Below, piece by piece: positions 1-12,000 of a stretch of 64,000 nucleotides of DNA (the first letter of the stretch is position 1; each line of letters begins with the position of its first letter). The notes under the pieces are model-generated. The model saw only the letters and a list, made by a program, of their open reading frames with translations. It was not told the origin of the DNA and did not search any database. The stretch spans positions 122,521,735 to 122,585,734 of the forward strand of contig OY987298.1 in assembly GCA_963920635.1 (NCBI GenBank), given 5' to 3'. The translations under genes and the position numbers were made by a program. The DNA comes from Pseudeuparius sepicola. Lineage: Eukaryota; Arthropoda; Insecta; Coleoptera; Anthribidae.

Positions 1-461
1 AGGCAATTCATGAGTGGCAGGTATACGAACAAAGATAATCTATGCGCATTGTTAAAAATAATATGAAATATATTAAGTCTTATAAAAACTGCTTTCCATG
101 GAAAAATTATCAGGTATCTTAAGTTCAATGACAGTGGCCCACAGAAATTAGCATTTCTATTGTATTGGACACATTTCCTTAAAAGCATATGTTTAAACAA
201 AATACTACGTTGCTCAGTAAGCATTGTAATGTGATGCTGTGATTGTTATATTTTTTTGCTTATAATCAACAGATTGCTGCTTCAGGATTTTAGCTTGATC
301 ATAAAGTTGAATAGACATGGATTTTTGTACCTGAAATTATAAACAAAGATGGATATTTTTGTGGCATAGCAGGTACAGGATAATCAGTTGAATATATCTC
401 ACCGGTAATCACTAATAGTCAGTTGGAACAAATAATACCACCTAGCCGATGGAAGCTGTAT
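1..461. other. Unannotated AT-rich flank
   Basis: I see no open reading frame, repeat boundary or RNA motif in this stretch. It is AT-rich single-copy-looking sequence leading into the tRNA-like locus. Confidence 0.5.
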
Positions 462-533
462 GCTCCTGTAGCTTAGTTGGTTAAGTTCCTATAACCCCAG
501 TAGAAGTTCCGGGTTCAAATCCCAGCTGGAGTG
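462..533 (+). tRNA. tRNA-like gene or tRNA pseudogene (possible anticodon CCC)
   Basis: The sequence shows an internal pol III A box (TAGCTTAGTTGG) and a B box (GGTTCAAATCC) at tRNA spacing. A 7-bp acceptor stem pairs GCTCCTG with CTGGAGT (one T-T mismatch, one G-T pair), there are D and T stems, and a run of ten T's follows directly as a pol III terminator. The anticodon arm is poor: the stem CCTAT/GTAGA has mismatches, and the loop AACCCCA would put CCC (Gly) at the anticodon but lacks the invariant U33. A decayed tRNA or the head of a tRNA-derived SINE therefore fits as well as a functional gene. A covariance-model score would decide. Confidence 0.55.
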
Positions 534-1713
534 CATTTTTTTTTTCAACTGATCATCCTTTATCTGCTAGACCTCAAATATATATCCCTATTTAGGAAGT
601 TGAATATTAATTGTGGGTACCTACTTATGGGATATTCCTTAATGATGTTTCTTTAAAATACCGTAATAATTATATTGGGTATTGAACTAATAATTTTTAA
701 CTTGCTTTTGGTGATGCTATCCTATAAAAATATAGATTTATTTATTTATTTCAAGCTTTCCTTGATTTATCTGGTAATTATTCCTTCGCGACTCTATTTG
801 CCAATGTTCATTCAATGTTTCTTCAGAGATTCATTAGAACAACAACACTGCTTCGTCGAAACCTGGATTTTCCCGCACCTATATGCCTCAAAACCATCTT
901 GCAGGTAATATGAACAATATTCTATTATGATGTTTTTCGATCGCCAATAGCTATAATTGTCAAAAATGTCAAACTGACGTTGTTAAAAGTTTCTCTACCA
1001 GGCAACTGAGTCAACAGTGTCCCTGGGTATCTTATTAGCGCCTAGGATATCTTTGAATGAGGTTTGAGTAAACGCTTGTATTTTGATTTGATTGATGAAT
1101 CGACGCTGCAATCAAAATTTTCCATCAAACCTAGGTACTATATGCATAGCTAGGTGTTATGAAAAACTAATATTTTGTATAAGTATCGACCCGGTATATT
1201 AGTTTATCTTTCTAATTTGTCAGAAAAAATAATAATAATGTAAGTGTGACAAAACAAAGTCTGATCTGATTTTAAAATAAGAAACTGAGGCGATTTGGCT
1301 TCTTTCTCTAATTGGAAAGACAACGGGTTCTAGTTTAGAACAATATTTTCACCCCTGCCTTGCCCCATGTAAGTCTGTGAATAATATTTCATGAGTTCTA
1401 ATCCCGTGGTTTCATTTTCATTGCTTTTCATGATACAGTTCATTTTCATGTGCTCTAATTCATTTAAACACCTGCATGTCTCGTCTCATTGAGACCTCTG
1501 AACCAGGTAACTGTTAGGTGAGGAATTTTTAGTCTAACCAATAACAAGTTTGGTAGATATTCATTTTCTCCCAACATAATTTTGGTCCTTCGAGCCGCAT
1601 CTGTTGCATTACGACTCGAATCAGCTTCTAGTTCGTTGTCGCATTCATTTATCGAATTTGTTTCCCACTAGGGACATATTAATTATACGAAATACGAAAC
1701 ACGAATACGAAAT
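534..1713. other. No gene recognised
   Basis: This 1.2-kb stretch has only short chance ORFs. I see no splice-linked coding similarity and no terminal repeats. Confidence 0.5.
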
Positions 1714-1881
1714 CGTTTACTGATGTATTTAAAGACTTCTCGCGGCTATAGCTTCCTGTCTTGGAAAACAGACGGCGCTGATGGCTAACAATCTATTTTG
1801 ACTTGTATTATTTTATTTCCGAAAAGCTCGTGACGAGCAAAAAAATTGTCAGACGTGACAGCTATTAGTACGTCAGTCAAC
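1714..1881 (+). mobile_element. MITE family A, copy 1
   Basis: This is a 168-bp element with terminal inverted repeats of the form CGTTGACTGACG (here CGTTTACTGATG) and, at the far end, CGTCAGTCAAC. The interior 'GCGGCTATAGCTTCCTGTC' to 'TCAGACGTGACAG' aligns end to end with copies at 38128-38306 and 58776-58955. The flanking 8-mers (TACGAAAT and GATAAAAT) match at five of eight positions, compatible with an old, eroded target duplication. It has no coding capacity. This is the most diverged of the three copies. Confidence 0.75.
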
Positions 1882-1940
1882 GATAAAATTAATAATGATC
1901 AGGGACTTTGGGTAATAGTACAGGCTAGGGAAATCTACTT

Positions 1941-2092
1941 CATTTGAGATGAAAGTCCTATATCTTCTCACAACACTGTTTAATTTGTGTCAACTGGTTT
2001 CACAATTAAATAATTACATCATTCCATCATTGCCATAAGTTAATGATAGTTGTGAGAAAATGGTAGGTACACCTCTTTTTTCATCTCAAATC
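1941..2092. repeat. Short foldback repeat
   Basis: The outer arms CATTTGAGATGAAA and TTTCATCTCAAAT are complementary, as are the inner segments TTCTCACAAC and GTTGTGAGAA, around a loop of about 80 nt. The structure resembles a decayed MITE. It lies downstream (3') of the sulfotransferase-like gene, which is on the opposite strand. Confidence 0.5.
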
Positions 2093-2353
2093 AGTGAACT
2101 CGCACAGGGTATCCCAATTTGAAAGGTCGTTCAGTCACATTTGTACAGTGAAGCCACTCTAAAGTTATGATTCCCTAATTTAGGTACTGGACTCAATTCG
2201 TATCTTATATACCCATCTCTTAATAATACTGAATATTATAAACCCCAGAAAATATCTACTTCCTTAAATCATTACTTGACCACTTAGTATATGAACGAGA
2301 ATCGGTTTACCGTTACACCTATAGCAAGCGCGTTATAGAAACGCCCCTCACCA

Positions 2354-5300
2354 TCAAGCATTCGCATCTGTCGGAAATCTTAAGTCCGTCGTTTTGTAAT
2401 TCTTCTCGATCCACTTATCAGCCTTTTCATTAAGTTCTCCCGAGAAAACGTTTCCATCTCCGTTCATCTCATCTTGCACTTCGGTAGCGACTCCGAGAAA
2501 TTCCATATAACTTCTGTTAATTCCTGGCTCATTTCCGATAATTTCACTGTTCAAATGCTCCACTATTGCATCGACTTCGGCATCTGAAAGCTGCCTATCT
2601 AGAAAATTAGATACTTGCAGAATTGAGCCCCGGCAGTCCTGAAACAAAGCAGATGGTAAGGGTAGCCTCTAGTAGAAATTTTGATTGCGTTTCCTAAAAA
2701 AAAAGGGCTTGCATGTACAATTAAATAGATAAGAGGTATTGAAACGATTTAGAATCGTAATTTGTTTTCGCTATTTAATACACCACTCAAACCTTACAGT
2801 ATTGTTTACCTTTATAACATCTTCGAAAAACAGGAAAAGTGTATCTTCGTCGTGCCTCTTTCCCCAACCTTCTTTGACATGATCCCAGAAAGGTGTGTTA
2901 ATAACTAAAAATTAAATGCTTTATATGGCGGTTATTTATGGCAAAGTTTTAGTTATTGATTCAACTACCTAGCCCATTTTCGAATAGGTTCCAAAATGAT
3001 TCGAAGCCATTGACAAAATTCCTAGATCTAATCGTCCTGACATGCTCATAATATAACGAAGCAACGTCTTTCGGATGTCTTGCCAAATAAATGATCTGAA
3101 ACAAATATTGAACGTATACTAAATATTTAAATTAAAGCTTTGAGGTTTCGCGACAAAACTATTCTTCATTTAAAACGCATACTATACGGTCTATTTACGC
3201 TAAATAGTTGGTAGAGAATAACAACACCGGTCACAGGGTGATCATCTTCTTATCAGCGACGAACTGAGCTCCTAATGGTCAGGCGGATGTAAACTCTGTA
3301 CTATACACTTAATATGTAGATAATTAATAATATGTAGATAATTTTGCGTACTTGGTTTAATTATAAAATACCAAGCTGATACGGAGGGTGCAGATGAAAG
3401 TGTTTCACCTTCAACGTGTATTCCTCTACCAGAAAATAAAACGAATTGGGCATGTGCGCGTTCTGCATGTTCCCTACAGTACGACCCTGACTCTTTAAGA
3501 TAAATCGACTATTAGGTACTAGTGTGGCTACCAAACATTCTGATCCATAAATTAATTTGTAGAAAAGAGAGAACCTGGTATTGTAATCGATTTATACTTC
3601 ATAACCAAAGACAAGAGGAAAAGTTTCGAGACGGACCTAAGTTGTTAATTGCGGCTACATAATATAGGCATTCTATTAGTTTTTTTACCAGCACGAATTT
3701 GGAATGGCTATGGGGACTCCTTTATCAAAATTCATAGGAAATTTATTCATGGAAGATTTTGAAGAAAATGTGTTTACTGGATATTTATGTTCACCAAACT
3801 AATGTTTGATTGAGATTAAGATATTATGTACCTATACATGAAATAAGTTTAACCTTTAGATGTTTCTATACTAAATCAGATAGTATATATAACACATTAT
3901 CAGACGGGTTGCTAGGTTATTGTTAGTTATGTTGTCATGACACATTGACTTGATATTTATTATTCAGTAATTTTACTTTGACTTTACATTATATTTAAGA
4001 AAGGAGGATGATTTATTCTCCGAAAGCTCAGAAAGACAAAGTCGTTGAAGTTCATTTTTTGAGTTAACGTTCAAAGTTTCGTTCTTTTAATATTAGGCAT
4101 TTATGAATTTTTAAAGTTAATCTCTGACGAAGCAACAGAACAGTTCCTGTGGTGAAAAATAAAATAAAAAATTAAATGGATCTGTTTACACCACAAAGAA
4201 ATTTCCGACAATAATAAATTCATTACCAAGGTTGCAAGTGTTTTCCGTGTATTGAAATATGACAAATAGCTCTTAGATTATCAAATATAAAAAATAATTA
4301 CTTTGCTATTTGTAGAATAGATTTTTTCAGGCAGGATGGATATTGGCAAGTGTGTCTTGATTATCCTCTTATCTTCCACATTTTCTAAACGTTTCCAAGC
4401 AGGAGAAACAATATCCAAAAACTCTTTCCTTTTTTCCTCGTCGTCACCGATTTCAGTCAAAACTTCTTGAATTATGTCATCATGTACTGTTGTATGGAAC
4501 CTGGAAAATGATGGTAAATAATTAATTTTATCCTGAAATCATTTATTAAGGCTTTGTGTATTTAGATATAAAAGTAACTTTCCATATAAGTATTGGCATC
4601 GTACCTATAATACATAACTTGTATTATTCGGATATTATTTTCCTTGGATAAACCCGTTGCATCATTGCCTTATCATAAAAAGTTAATGATGCGTTTGAAA
4701 ACTGATAAATAATGGAATTTTAGGCTACGCCCAGTTTGTTTCGATAAAATTGCGATTCTTGCCTGCACAAAGAGCTCATTTACCGTGGAGATAAAAATGT
4801 TTTCCTTACTCGAATACGGGCACCCGTTTTATCTGCTCCACAGCTTTCGAACGGATAAAGTCACAGTTGTTGCATATTAACCACACCATTTCGGATAGAA
4901 GGCAGACCCCTAGAAATTTGAACATTTAGAGATGTCGTTAGGTATAGCATGAACTGCAAGTTGTGTCTAGTAGGCAACTCGGTGACTCTATGGCCAAATG
5001 TACAGAGCGTTTTCATTGATGTTATGAAATCATGTAAGGTTTTAAGTCTTCATCTTCTGCATCTCTTTTTAAAATCATTAAAAACTGTGGGTCGTGATCA
5101 CCCTGAAATTTAATCTGACATCGCCAAAATATTTTGTATAAAACAGGATACAGCATTATTTACAGGAGTTTTGAGATATCCATCTTACTTGATCAGTAAT
5201 TACGTAAGGAATTAAAAGTAAAATTAAAAATAGTAAAAATTTGTAGAACCCCAAACATGCTTGTTTGGCAGTGCATATAAAAATATGTGCGATAGGTGTA

Positions 5301-5649
5301 TATACCCCGTGAAAAATAATGAGTTATTGATTATTAAATCCCAAAATACATACCTGCTGATGGATATGACACAAGCCACACATCGTCATCTCTAACAGGA
5401 AACCTGTACATATCATCTGCATATTTCTCAAATTTTTTAGAAAACTTAAAATTCATCGGAAGAACCTTAACGTATCCATCTCTTTCTCCTAAAATAATGT
5501 ACCTACTAGTTAGTATTTCGTAACTTATATCCAAGAATTTCTATACAAATAATACCTTTAAATGCTTGCTTAATCTCGCGGTTAAGGGGTTCTTCCAGCG
5601 GCTCTATTTGATATGGAAATTTCTTGCCGTACTCTTCAGAAATCTCCAT
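2354..5649 (-). CDS. Cytosolic sulfotransferase-like protein, PAPS-site degenerate
   Basis: I assembled seven minus-strand exons, all with GT-AG introns and compatible phases: 5556-5649, 5354-5488, 4810-4909, 4302-4500, 2969-3095, 2810-2904 and 2354-2638. They give 344 codons and a stop, a normal length for an insect cytosolic sulfotransferase, which transfers sulfuryl from PAPS to hydroxyl acceptors. Landmarks in order are FPVRDDDVW (near residue 63), EMVWLICNN (near 83), IIKTHLP with the expected catalytic His160, YLARHPKDV with Arg182, PFWDHV, FLFFEDV and the C-terminal ELNEKADKWIEKN. Unusual features: the 5'-phosphosulfate loop normally reading PK(S/C)GTTW is PSAGVCL (residues 74-80), so the Lys and both Thr are gone. 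The serine expected eight residues after Arg182 is Leu190, and the C-terminal RKG...GDWK element is replaced by QDE...GDGN (305-313). No frameshift or stop is present, so a non-catalytic or altered-function protein is more likely than a dead gene. An in-frame upstream ATG at 5685 would add 12 residues. Confidence 0.85.
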
Positions 5650-6050
5650 TCTAGAAAAAATACCCTGTCTAAGCCAAACCATCATTGCTACAATCCAATA
5701 CTATTATAAAAATGCAAGAAGATTTGATCTCCAGAAGATTGTGAAATTCTGATAAAACGTCACGTATCGACTTAATATTGACCTAGCCACTTATATCTAT
5801 TTATCGAATTATCATCCGTTTGTTTATACAAGCCATTTCACAGTATAGGCACCTATTTAAATTCATTGCGCTCTGTAGGTGCGAATATTGTTCTTTTGTT
5901 GTTATAAAATGCTCTAAGCACGCACCAGAACCAAAAACTTTGCCAGAACTATAATGCAAACATGCTTACATAATAAAGATGATCTAAAGAACAAATAATT
6001 AGTGTCCGCAAAATGAAATATGAATAAAAATAACATTTATTGTAGATATA
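5650..6050. other. Sulfotransferase-like gene upstream region
   Basis: This is the 5' flank of the minus-strand gene. A weak TATA-like word (TATAATAG on the minus strand, near 5702-5710) lies about 55 bp upstream of the ATG at 5649, but I cannot point to a convincing initiator. Nothing else is recognised up to the transposon end at 6051. Confidence 0.3.
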
Positions 6051-6899
6051 CAGTGCTATTCATAAAGTTTGCATCAAATGGGAAAATTTTGTATTATTCT
6101 ATTTTTTGAAAATCTGATTTTGGGATATGTTGCGCCTAAAGAGGGTCGTGACGTCACAGCCCATGCCTCTCAAATTTGACATTTCAAATAAAAAATGGGA
6201 AAAATCAGATTTGCCTTGAAAATATCGGGAAAAATTATTAAGAAAATGGGTTTGTATTGTACTATTTTGCCCATATTCAAATTTTCAGAAGGATATTAGA
6301 ATATTCGTGTTTCTTACTTGATATTCCTGGGATTGAAACTGAATCCATAAAATTCGATACAAAACTGTTCCTTATAATTATGTTTCACTGAATTTCGAAA
6401 AATGGATGTTTTTTATGTAAAAATATTACAACACTGGCCCGGGGAACAAACTTATCTTAAAATGAAAGAGTCTTTGCACCAAGATTGCATTCTTACAAAA
6501 TAGCTATTTTAAAAAATCTCATGTTTCTCCTTAACTTTGCATTGAAATTTATTTGTATTGTTATGATTTAGTAAGAAGGCAACCACTAAATAAGTTTCTT
6601 CGGTTATTTGCTTGAAAAAAATATCGACTAACGATTCGAGGAGAAATAATTACGAAAAAAATGACATCGTAATATCCTCCTGAAAATTTGCTTGGGGGCT
6701 CAATAATGCAATACAAACACATTTTCCTAATAACTTTTTCCGATATATTTTTTTGACAGGCATGGGCTGTGACGTCAGGACCCTCTTTAGGCGCAATAGT
6801 GTAAACAAGACATGCACCAACATATCCCAAAACCAGATTTTCAAAAAATATAATAATAGGAATTTTTCCCATTTGGTGCAAACTTTATGAATAACACTG
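6051..6899. mobile_element. Non-autonomous Tc1/mariner-like element with long TIRs
   Basis: This 849-bp element is flanked by TA on both sides (6049-6050 and 6900-6901) and has ends CAGTGCTATTCATAAAGTTT and AAACTTTATGAATAACACTG. The inverted homology runs inward about 240 bp and includes the motifs 'GCGCCTAAAGAGGGTC' and 'GACCCTCTTTAGGCGC'. The interior shows no transposase. TA target sites and a CAGTG terminus are typical of the IS630-Tc1-mariner superfamily; the assignment rests only on the ends. Confidence 0.8.
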
Positions 6900-7229
6900 T
6901 ATATATTTTTATTTATATAGAATCGTTAAGGTAGCCTATCAGTTCGGGAGAACTCAGGCAAGCCTTAATAATCCGCTTTGCTAATTCGAGTAATTTTTTT
7001 TTCGGGGTTAGATTTTAAATTGGCACCAATTATAGGGAATCTGTGAAGTGGGTGAACTGCCACTGTAACAGTTCACACAAAATTGTGAAAACATGAATAA
7101 TTCGCAAGAGTTATCTATGTAAGTAATTTACACCAATAATTCTCATATATGGAATTCCATTTATCGCAGCGTTGTTTCTTCTTTAATAAATTAAGGAAAG
7201 TAAGTATACCTTTCCAGGAGATAAATATG

Positions 7230-7903
7230 CAGGATGTAACTTTGATTAGTACGGTAAGTTTTTAGCCCAAAAGCACTCCTATGAAGTTTATTTTTTAAAT
7301 ATATATATATATATATAATTTTCTTTAATCACAAAAACAACAAAATTGCTATGAAACTTAGAAATTTTTTAGTGCTGCTGTTTCGAACGCCCCTATAGCC
7401 AACGAGCCGTGGACAACTAATGGAACTTCCAATAGATCGATAATAATTTTTTGGCCCCAGTTGCGACTCGACGAGCTTCTCTGCTAATGAAATAAAAAAT
7501 AGCCACCGATAGATTAGTTTAAATAAAAGAATCTATGCAGCAAAGAGTTGAAGCTTGTATTAGGAACGGAGGAAATTTCGAACAGTTTCCATGAAAAAGT
7601 TACGTCGTTACGAAGTGGTGAGCTGTGTCGTGAAAGTTCTATTTTGGCTACAGGCGAACACCCGCTTAAAAAATAACGAGCCGTTTCTATACCCCATGAG
7701 AGGTGTAAAAATTTGCAAAAAAGGAATTATCTGACAAATAATAAGGAACCTTGCGACCAGTGGCTTTCAAACTGTCTCCAAAACCAAGGAAAACTTTGGA
7801 AAGGCCATAACTTTTCATTTTCTGCACATTAAAAAAATACTTGCATGGAGTCGAAACCTATAACACCAGTTAAAAATTATGTACTAATCAAAGTTACACC
7901 CTG
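7230..7903. mobile_element. Non-autonomous TA|CAGGGTG-type DNA element
   Basis: The ends CAGGATGTAACTTTGATTAG and CTAATCAAAGTTACACCCTG form a TIR of about 24 bp with two mismatches. The right flank is TA (7904-7905); the left flank is TG, probably a mutated TA. The 674-bp interior contains an AT microsatellite near 7300 and no coding sequence. Confidence 0.7.
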
Positions 7904-8493
7904 TATAATACTGGCCGAAACTGCCATGTAACTTGGCAAGTTGGGTGTAGACAGAGTCAATAGATAAGTATGTAATCAGGCAAGTAGGTACATATATAAT
8001 TATTTTCGCTAGACCGAGTTGTATGTCTGGAAATATAAGTTTCAATTACAGATATTTGTCAAAATGAAATCAAAAACACTTGCGTGGGGGAACCATCAAT
8101 ATTTCAGAGTAATAATATGTAAAGTGTAAAAGAAAATTTGAAACGAACCTATGAGCAGCCAAGAGTGTTTGATTATATGGCTACGTTAAAAGCCACGTTC
8201 AAATTTCAAGGTATTTAACTAAACTAAAACATGGGCGACGAAAAGTGAAGAGAACGATAAACAAATAATATAACTCACAGAAGCTTTAGTTTTGACTCAC
8301 GACTCCCCTCTTTTTTAAATTAAAGAAGGGGTTCGCTAGGCATTTTCTGCGCTATCTCGAAAAAATTTATAAATGAGTTACGTTTCCTAACCTAGACCAA
8401 TGTGTGTCAGTTAAAGGATAGCAGAAATCTCAGGTGGCGTCAGTGAGGAATAGACTAATATATGAGGCAAAACTTAACATATTTGTTTTTTTA
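7904..8493. other. No gene recognised
   Basis: The sequence is AT-rich, with no ORF of interest and no detectable repeat boundary. Confidence 0.4.
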
Positions 8494-9036
8494 TGGGCTC
8501 TAAAACATGGATATACAATGAAGACAAATTATTATTATGTTAAAATTTGATCACAAAACAAAAAAAAAGTATAAATTAATATAAAACACAATGCCAAAAT
8601 GTAAAGTTAATATAAAATTGGAAAGGGTAAACTAAAACCTATCAGAAGACGTCATCTTATCCCGCGTAACGTAAATGTAAAACCCCACATTTAGATATAA
8701 TAAAAACATAACACAAAAGGAGGGACCTTTTTTTAAATGTAATATTGAATGTGAATTTTTTTAAAAGAACCTTGCTTTTGTGTTTGTTCTGTTTTTATTA
8801 TAAACATGTGTGTGCGGTTTCATAGTTACATTACTTGGGATAAGATGACATCTTCTGGTAACTTTTAGTCCACCTTTTCCAATTTTATATTAACTTTATA
8901 TTTTGGCATTAGTGTTTTGTATTAATTTATACTTTTTTGTTTTGTGATCAAATTTTAACATAATAATAATTTGTCTTCTTTGTATCCATATTTTAGAGCC
9001 CTGAAGAAGGTGTTAAATAAACCGAAACGTTGGAAC
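8494..9036 (+). repeat. Penelope-like inverted terminal structure
   Basis: A pair of inverted arms of roughly 220 bp (about 8494-8720 and 8780-9001) begins GGGCTCTAAAACATGGATA and ends in the complement TATCCATATTTTAGAGCCC. The right arm runs directly into CTGAAGA...GAAACGTTGG, a sequence characteristic of the terminal repeats of Penelope-like retroelements. Penelope-like elements often insert with inverted or partly duplicated terminal repeats, which would explain the head-to-head arms. No RT is present here. The family assignment is inferred from the terminal motif. Confidence 0.5.
8995..9036 (+). ncRNA. Hammerhead-ribozyme-like motif 1 (Penelope type)
   Basis: The motif shows the hammerhead core CUGANGA as CTGAAGA (9001-9007), a small stem II (GGT/ACC around a 9-nt loop), then GAAAC and GTT as a cleavage-like triplet, followed by GG. 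Stem I is only two base pairs (CC/GG), so cleavage in isolation is doubtful. Penelope-like elements are known to carry minimal hammerhead motifs in their terminal repeats. Confidence 0.4.
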
Positions 9037-12000
9037 AAAGATTCTTCAACTTCTTTTCCTCACAAACTTAGCGCCAATTCCAATTAGCATCACTCCTATG
9101 TTGAACTTTTTAGGCTACATAAAAGGCTATTCCATATTACATAAATTCACGTTTATCTAAAATCTGTATCGGGATACCTAAATAAAATGTAATATGTTAG
9201 ATATATCTTAACTTTCCTTATTAATTTGCTCTAAAAACTTTTTATTAACTACTAATATAAGTAGGTAAGATCTAAATATCCATATCCATCTACAGTTTTC
9301 AGTTTACTAATTACGGATATTCGCAAGTGGTTTTTGAAAATAAATATTTAGATTTCCCAAAACATAACGTAATAAATTTTTTGTCCATTTTGATGATGGA
9401 CCAATTTATTAAAATAAGTCACAACTAACTTCAATTATTATTATTATTTAGTGACTGACTTATATGGCGACTAAATTTTATAATAAGGTAATTCTAAAGA
9501 TACATGTTAGGTAAAACAACTTGAAATCCATTAGGTTTAGTTCTCTAAGTGTATCGTTTAAAACACAAGTATTTCACCCACGGCAAAACGAATTCTAAGA
9601 TCAAACGAAACATTTATCTTAATATAATGTCACTAATAATTACCCTTTTTTATATTTCACAAATGCGCATAAAAACACTGAGTAGGTATGGTGACACTAA
9701 CTAATGTTTCTAGTCACCTACTTGATGTGCAAACTGACGAGTCGAATTGGAATTTGAACTGTACACTTACTAAAATATTCTAAGTATGAAGCAAAAATTA
9801 GATGATATAGATACCACTGATAAGATAATAGACCGATCAAGTGCACCACAATCTATAATTCAAATAAACGCATGACTAACAGACAGGTAATACCCATTAG
9901 TTCATAGCTGTAGCAGGTTTATTTTTTCTCTCCATTGGAAGTGTTCTGATTAAAGTTAGATCTCGTATACCTATACTGTGCCAAGGGTGTTTCCAACCAT
10001 TGACCGATTCGTAAGAAACATGTCGTGTTGCTGTGCAAAAATACTTTCTTTAATCGTTAGGCCCTATAATAATATGCAGATTTTGCACCAGATATACAAG
10101 AAATAATAAGAATTAGTGGGTGCATTTTAGAGAAAATGAAAAGAATAATGCACAGAGATCGAGCTTCAATGGGCACCCATCGCTATCTATTCAAAATAAT
10201 AGCTAATAATTTGAATCACTGTACTATGTATAATTCATTATTTTATAACAGGTCGGCCGATTTTCGAAAACTTATTTTTTCAATATATTATGGTACTATG
10301 AAAGCTCTACATCATAGTATGCATTACCTATTTTAAAATTCGCCTCTTCCATAGCCTACTACGATAATAAATAATACCCCAAAAATGACGAAAGCAAACT
10401 AGGATTTTTTTACGAAAAACAAAACAAATACCTCCATCGATTTAGGCACATCTGGAACCGTCAAGTTCCACGTTTAAATATCGTAACTTATACCGAGTGT
10501 TCACAAGTTAAGTACAAAACATGAAAAAATCAACTTCGTGAGAGTGCCCTGTGTAAACGCTACTGAGTGATTTTAAAATATTAGATTGCCAATAGATTAA
10601 GAGTCACCTAGTGTATCTAATCGCACGATATCATCCGCATATCTTAAACAGGGTGTTCGTACCTAACAAATACAGAAGTTTCGAACAAAATTGTCCAGAC
10701 GGTTTTGTTACTACATGCGCCACGATGTTTTAAAAATAAGTCGACATGCCCAATAATATGAACTGTCAAACTGTAAATTCTTCGTTTTTGTCCGTGAAGC
10801 CATCACAATCTTGGTGAATTATGAAAAGGAATTATTCTATGTACAGAAGCCCTTAGTATGACCACATAGGTGGATTATACCTAGCGAAAACTTGAAATTA
10901 ACTGGGTGCCTACGTATATTCCCATGGGCTATCGTTTTACATGCATGTCTTGGGATATGAACGAAGAATTATTTTCTGCGGTTTTGAAAGTCGCTAATAT
11001 ATGGGAGAAGTTGTAAAGCAGAGATACTGTATACTGGATACGATAATATGAGATTAGAAATGTATTCAACCAAGAGTTGTTTTAGATTACATTTCAAGTA
11101 TAGTCTCTGTGCGGTTAATGTTAATTTTATATTTTACTTCTTAGTTTCAAATACCTAAACTGAGAAATTTACGAATCTAGAGTACTGCCAATAGCCGAGA
11201 CAACTAACAGTTATTTTTCTCAGTGGTAGCATAGAGTTTGGTTCGGCTATGATGGTAGAGGGTAATATTGTATTGCCACTGGAATTGAATAGGTTTGCAA
11301 AATTTCAGATCGATACTAATAATTTGATGAAAATCGGTTTGCTAGATTTCTTTACAAACTTACATACATGCCAGTGGCAGCTCGTGGGTTAATGCACAAA
11401 GGGTTAAGCTTTGAAAAAAAGCACCTCATGGTCAACTGAAAAATAGTTATCGCATTTGTGGCTATATATTTATGCTTCAATAATGCACGTTATATTAATA
11501 TCAAAAATATGACTTATATGCGCGGCTCTGAGAAATATTTCTACAAAGTAATTCATTTGGAAAGAAATCTGTATTCATAGGTATATATTATTATTGTTTG
11601 ATTGAAATATGCAACAAATCTAAATTCAAAACTATTCTGCATATACCATGATTGTACTCCTTTTTCATTGAATGTCCAAAATTATGTTTTAGTAGTGTTT
11701 TTGTTCTATCCAGTTGTGGCATTTGTACACCTGTTTTTAGGTATTATAATGTACTAATAACTGGAATTATTGTTAATTCAACCAGTAGTAGGTACTATGA
11801 TTATGTTTCCATGATAATATAAAAATAATAAATAAACAAGAAACTATGATTATTAAAAAAACTCATGCAAACAATAACCGATTAAGCATATTAAGCTATA
11901 ACTGTTCAAAGAACAGAATAGTAGTTCATGATACAAGGACGAAAAACTACTTTTCCATTTGTGGATCTTACAATACCTACTTCTTATTCGAATGTACTTA

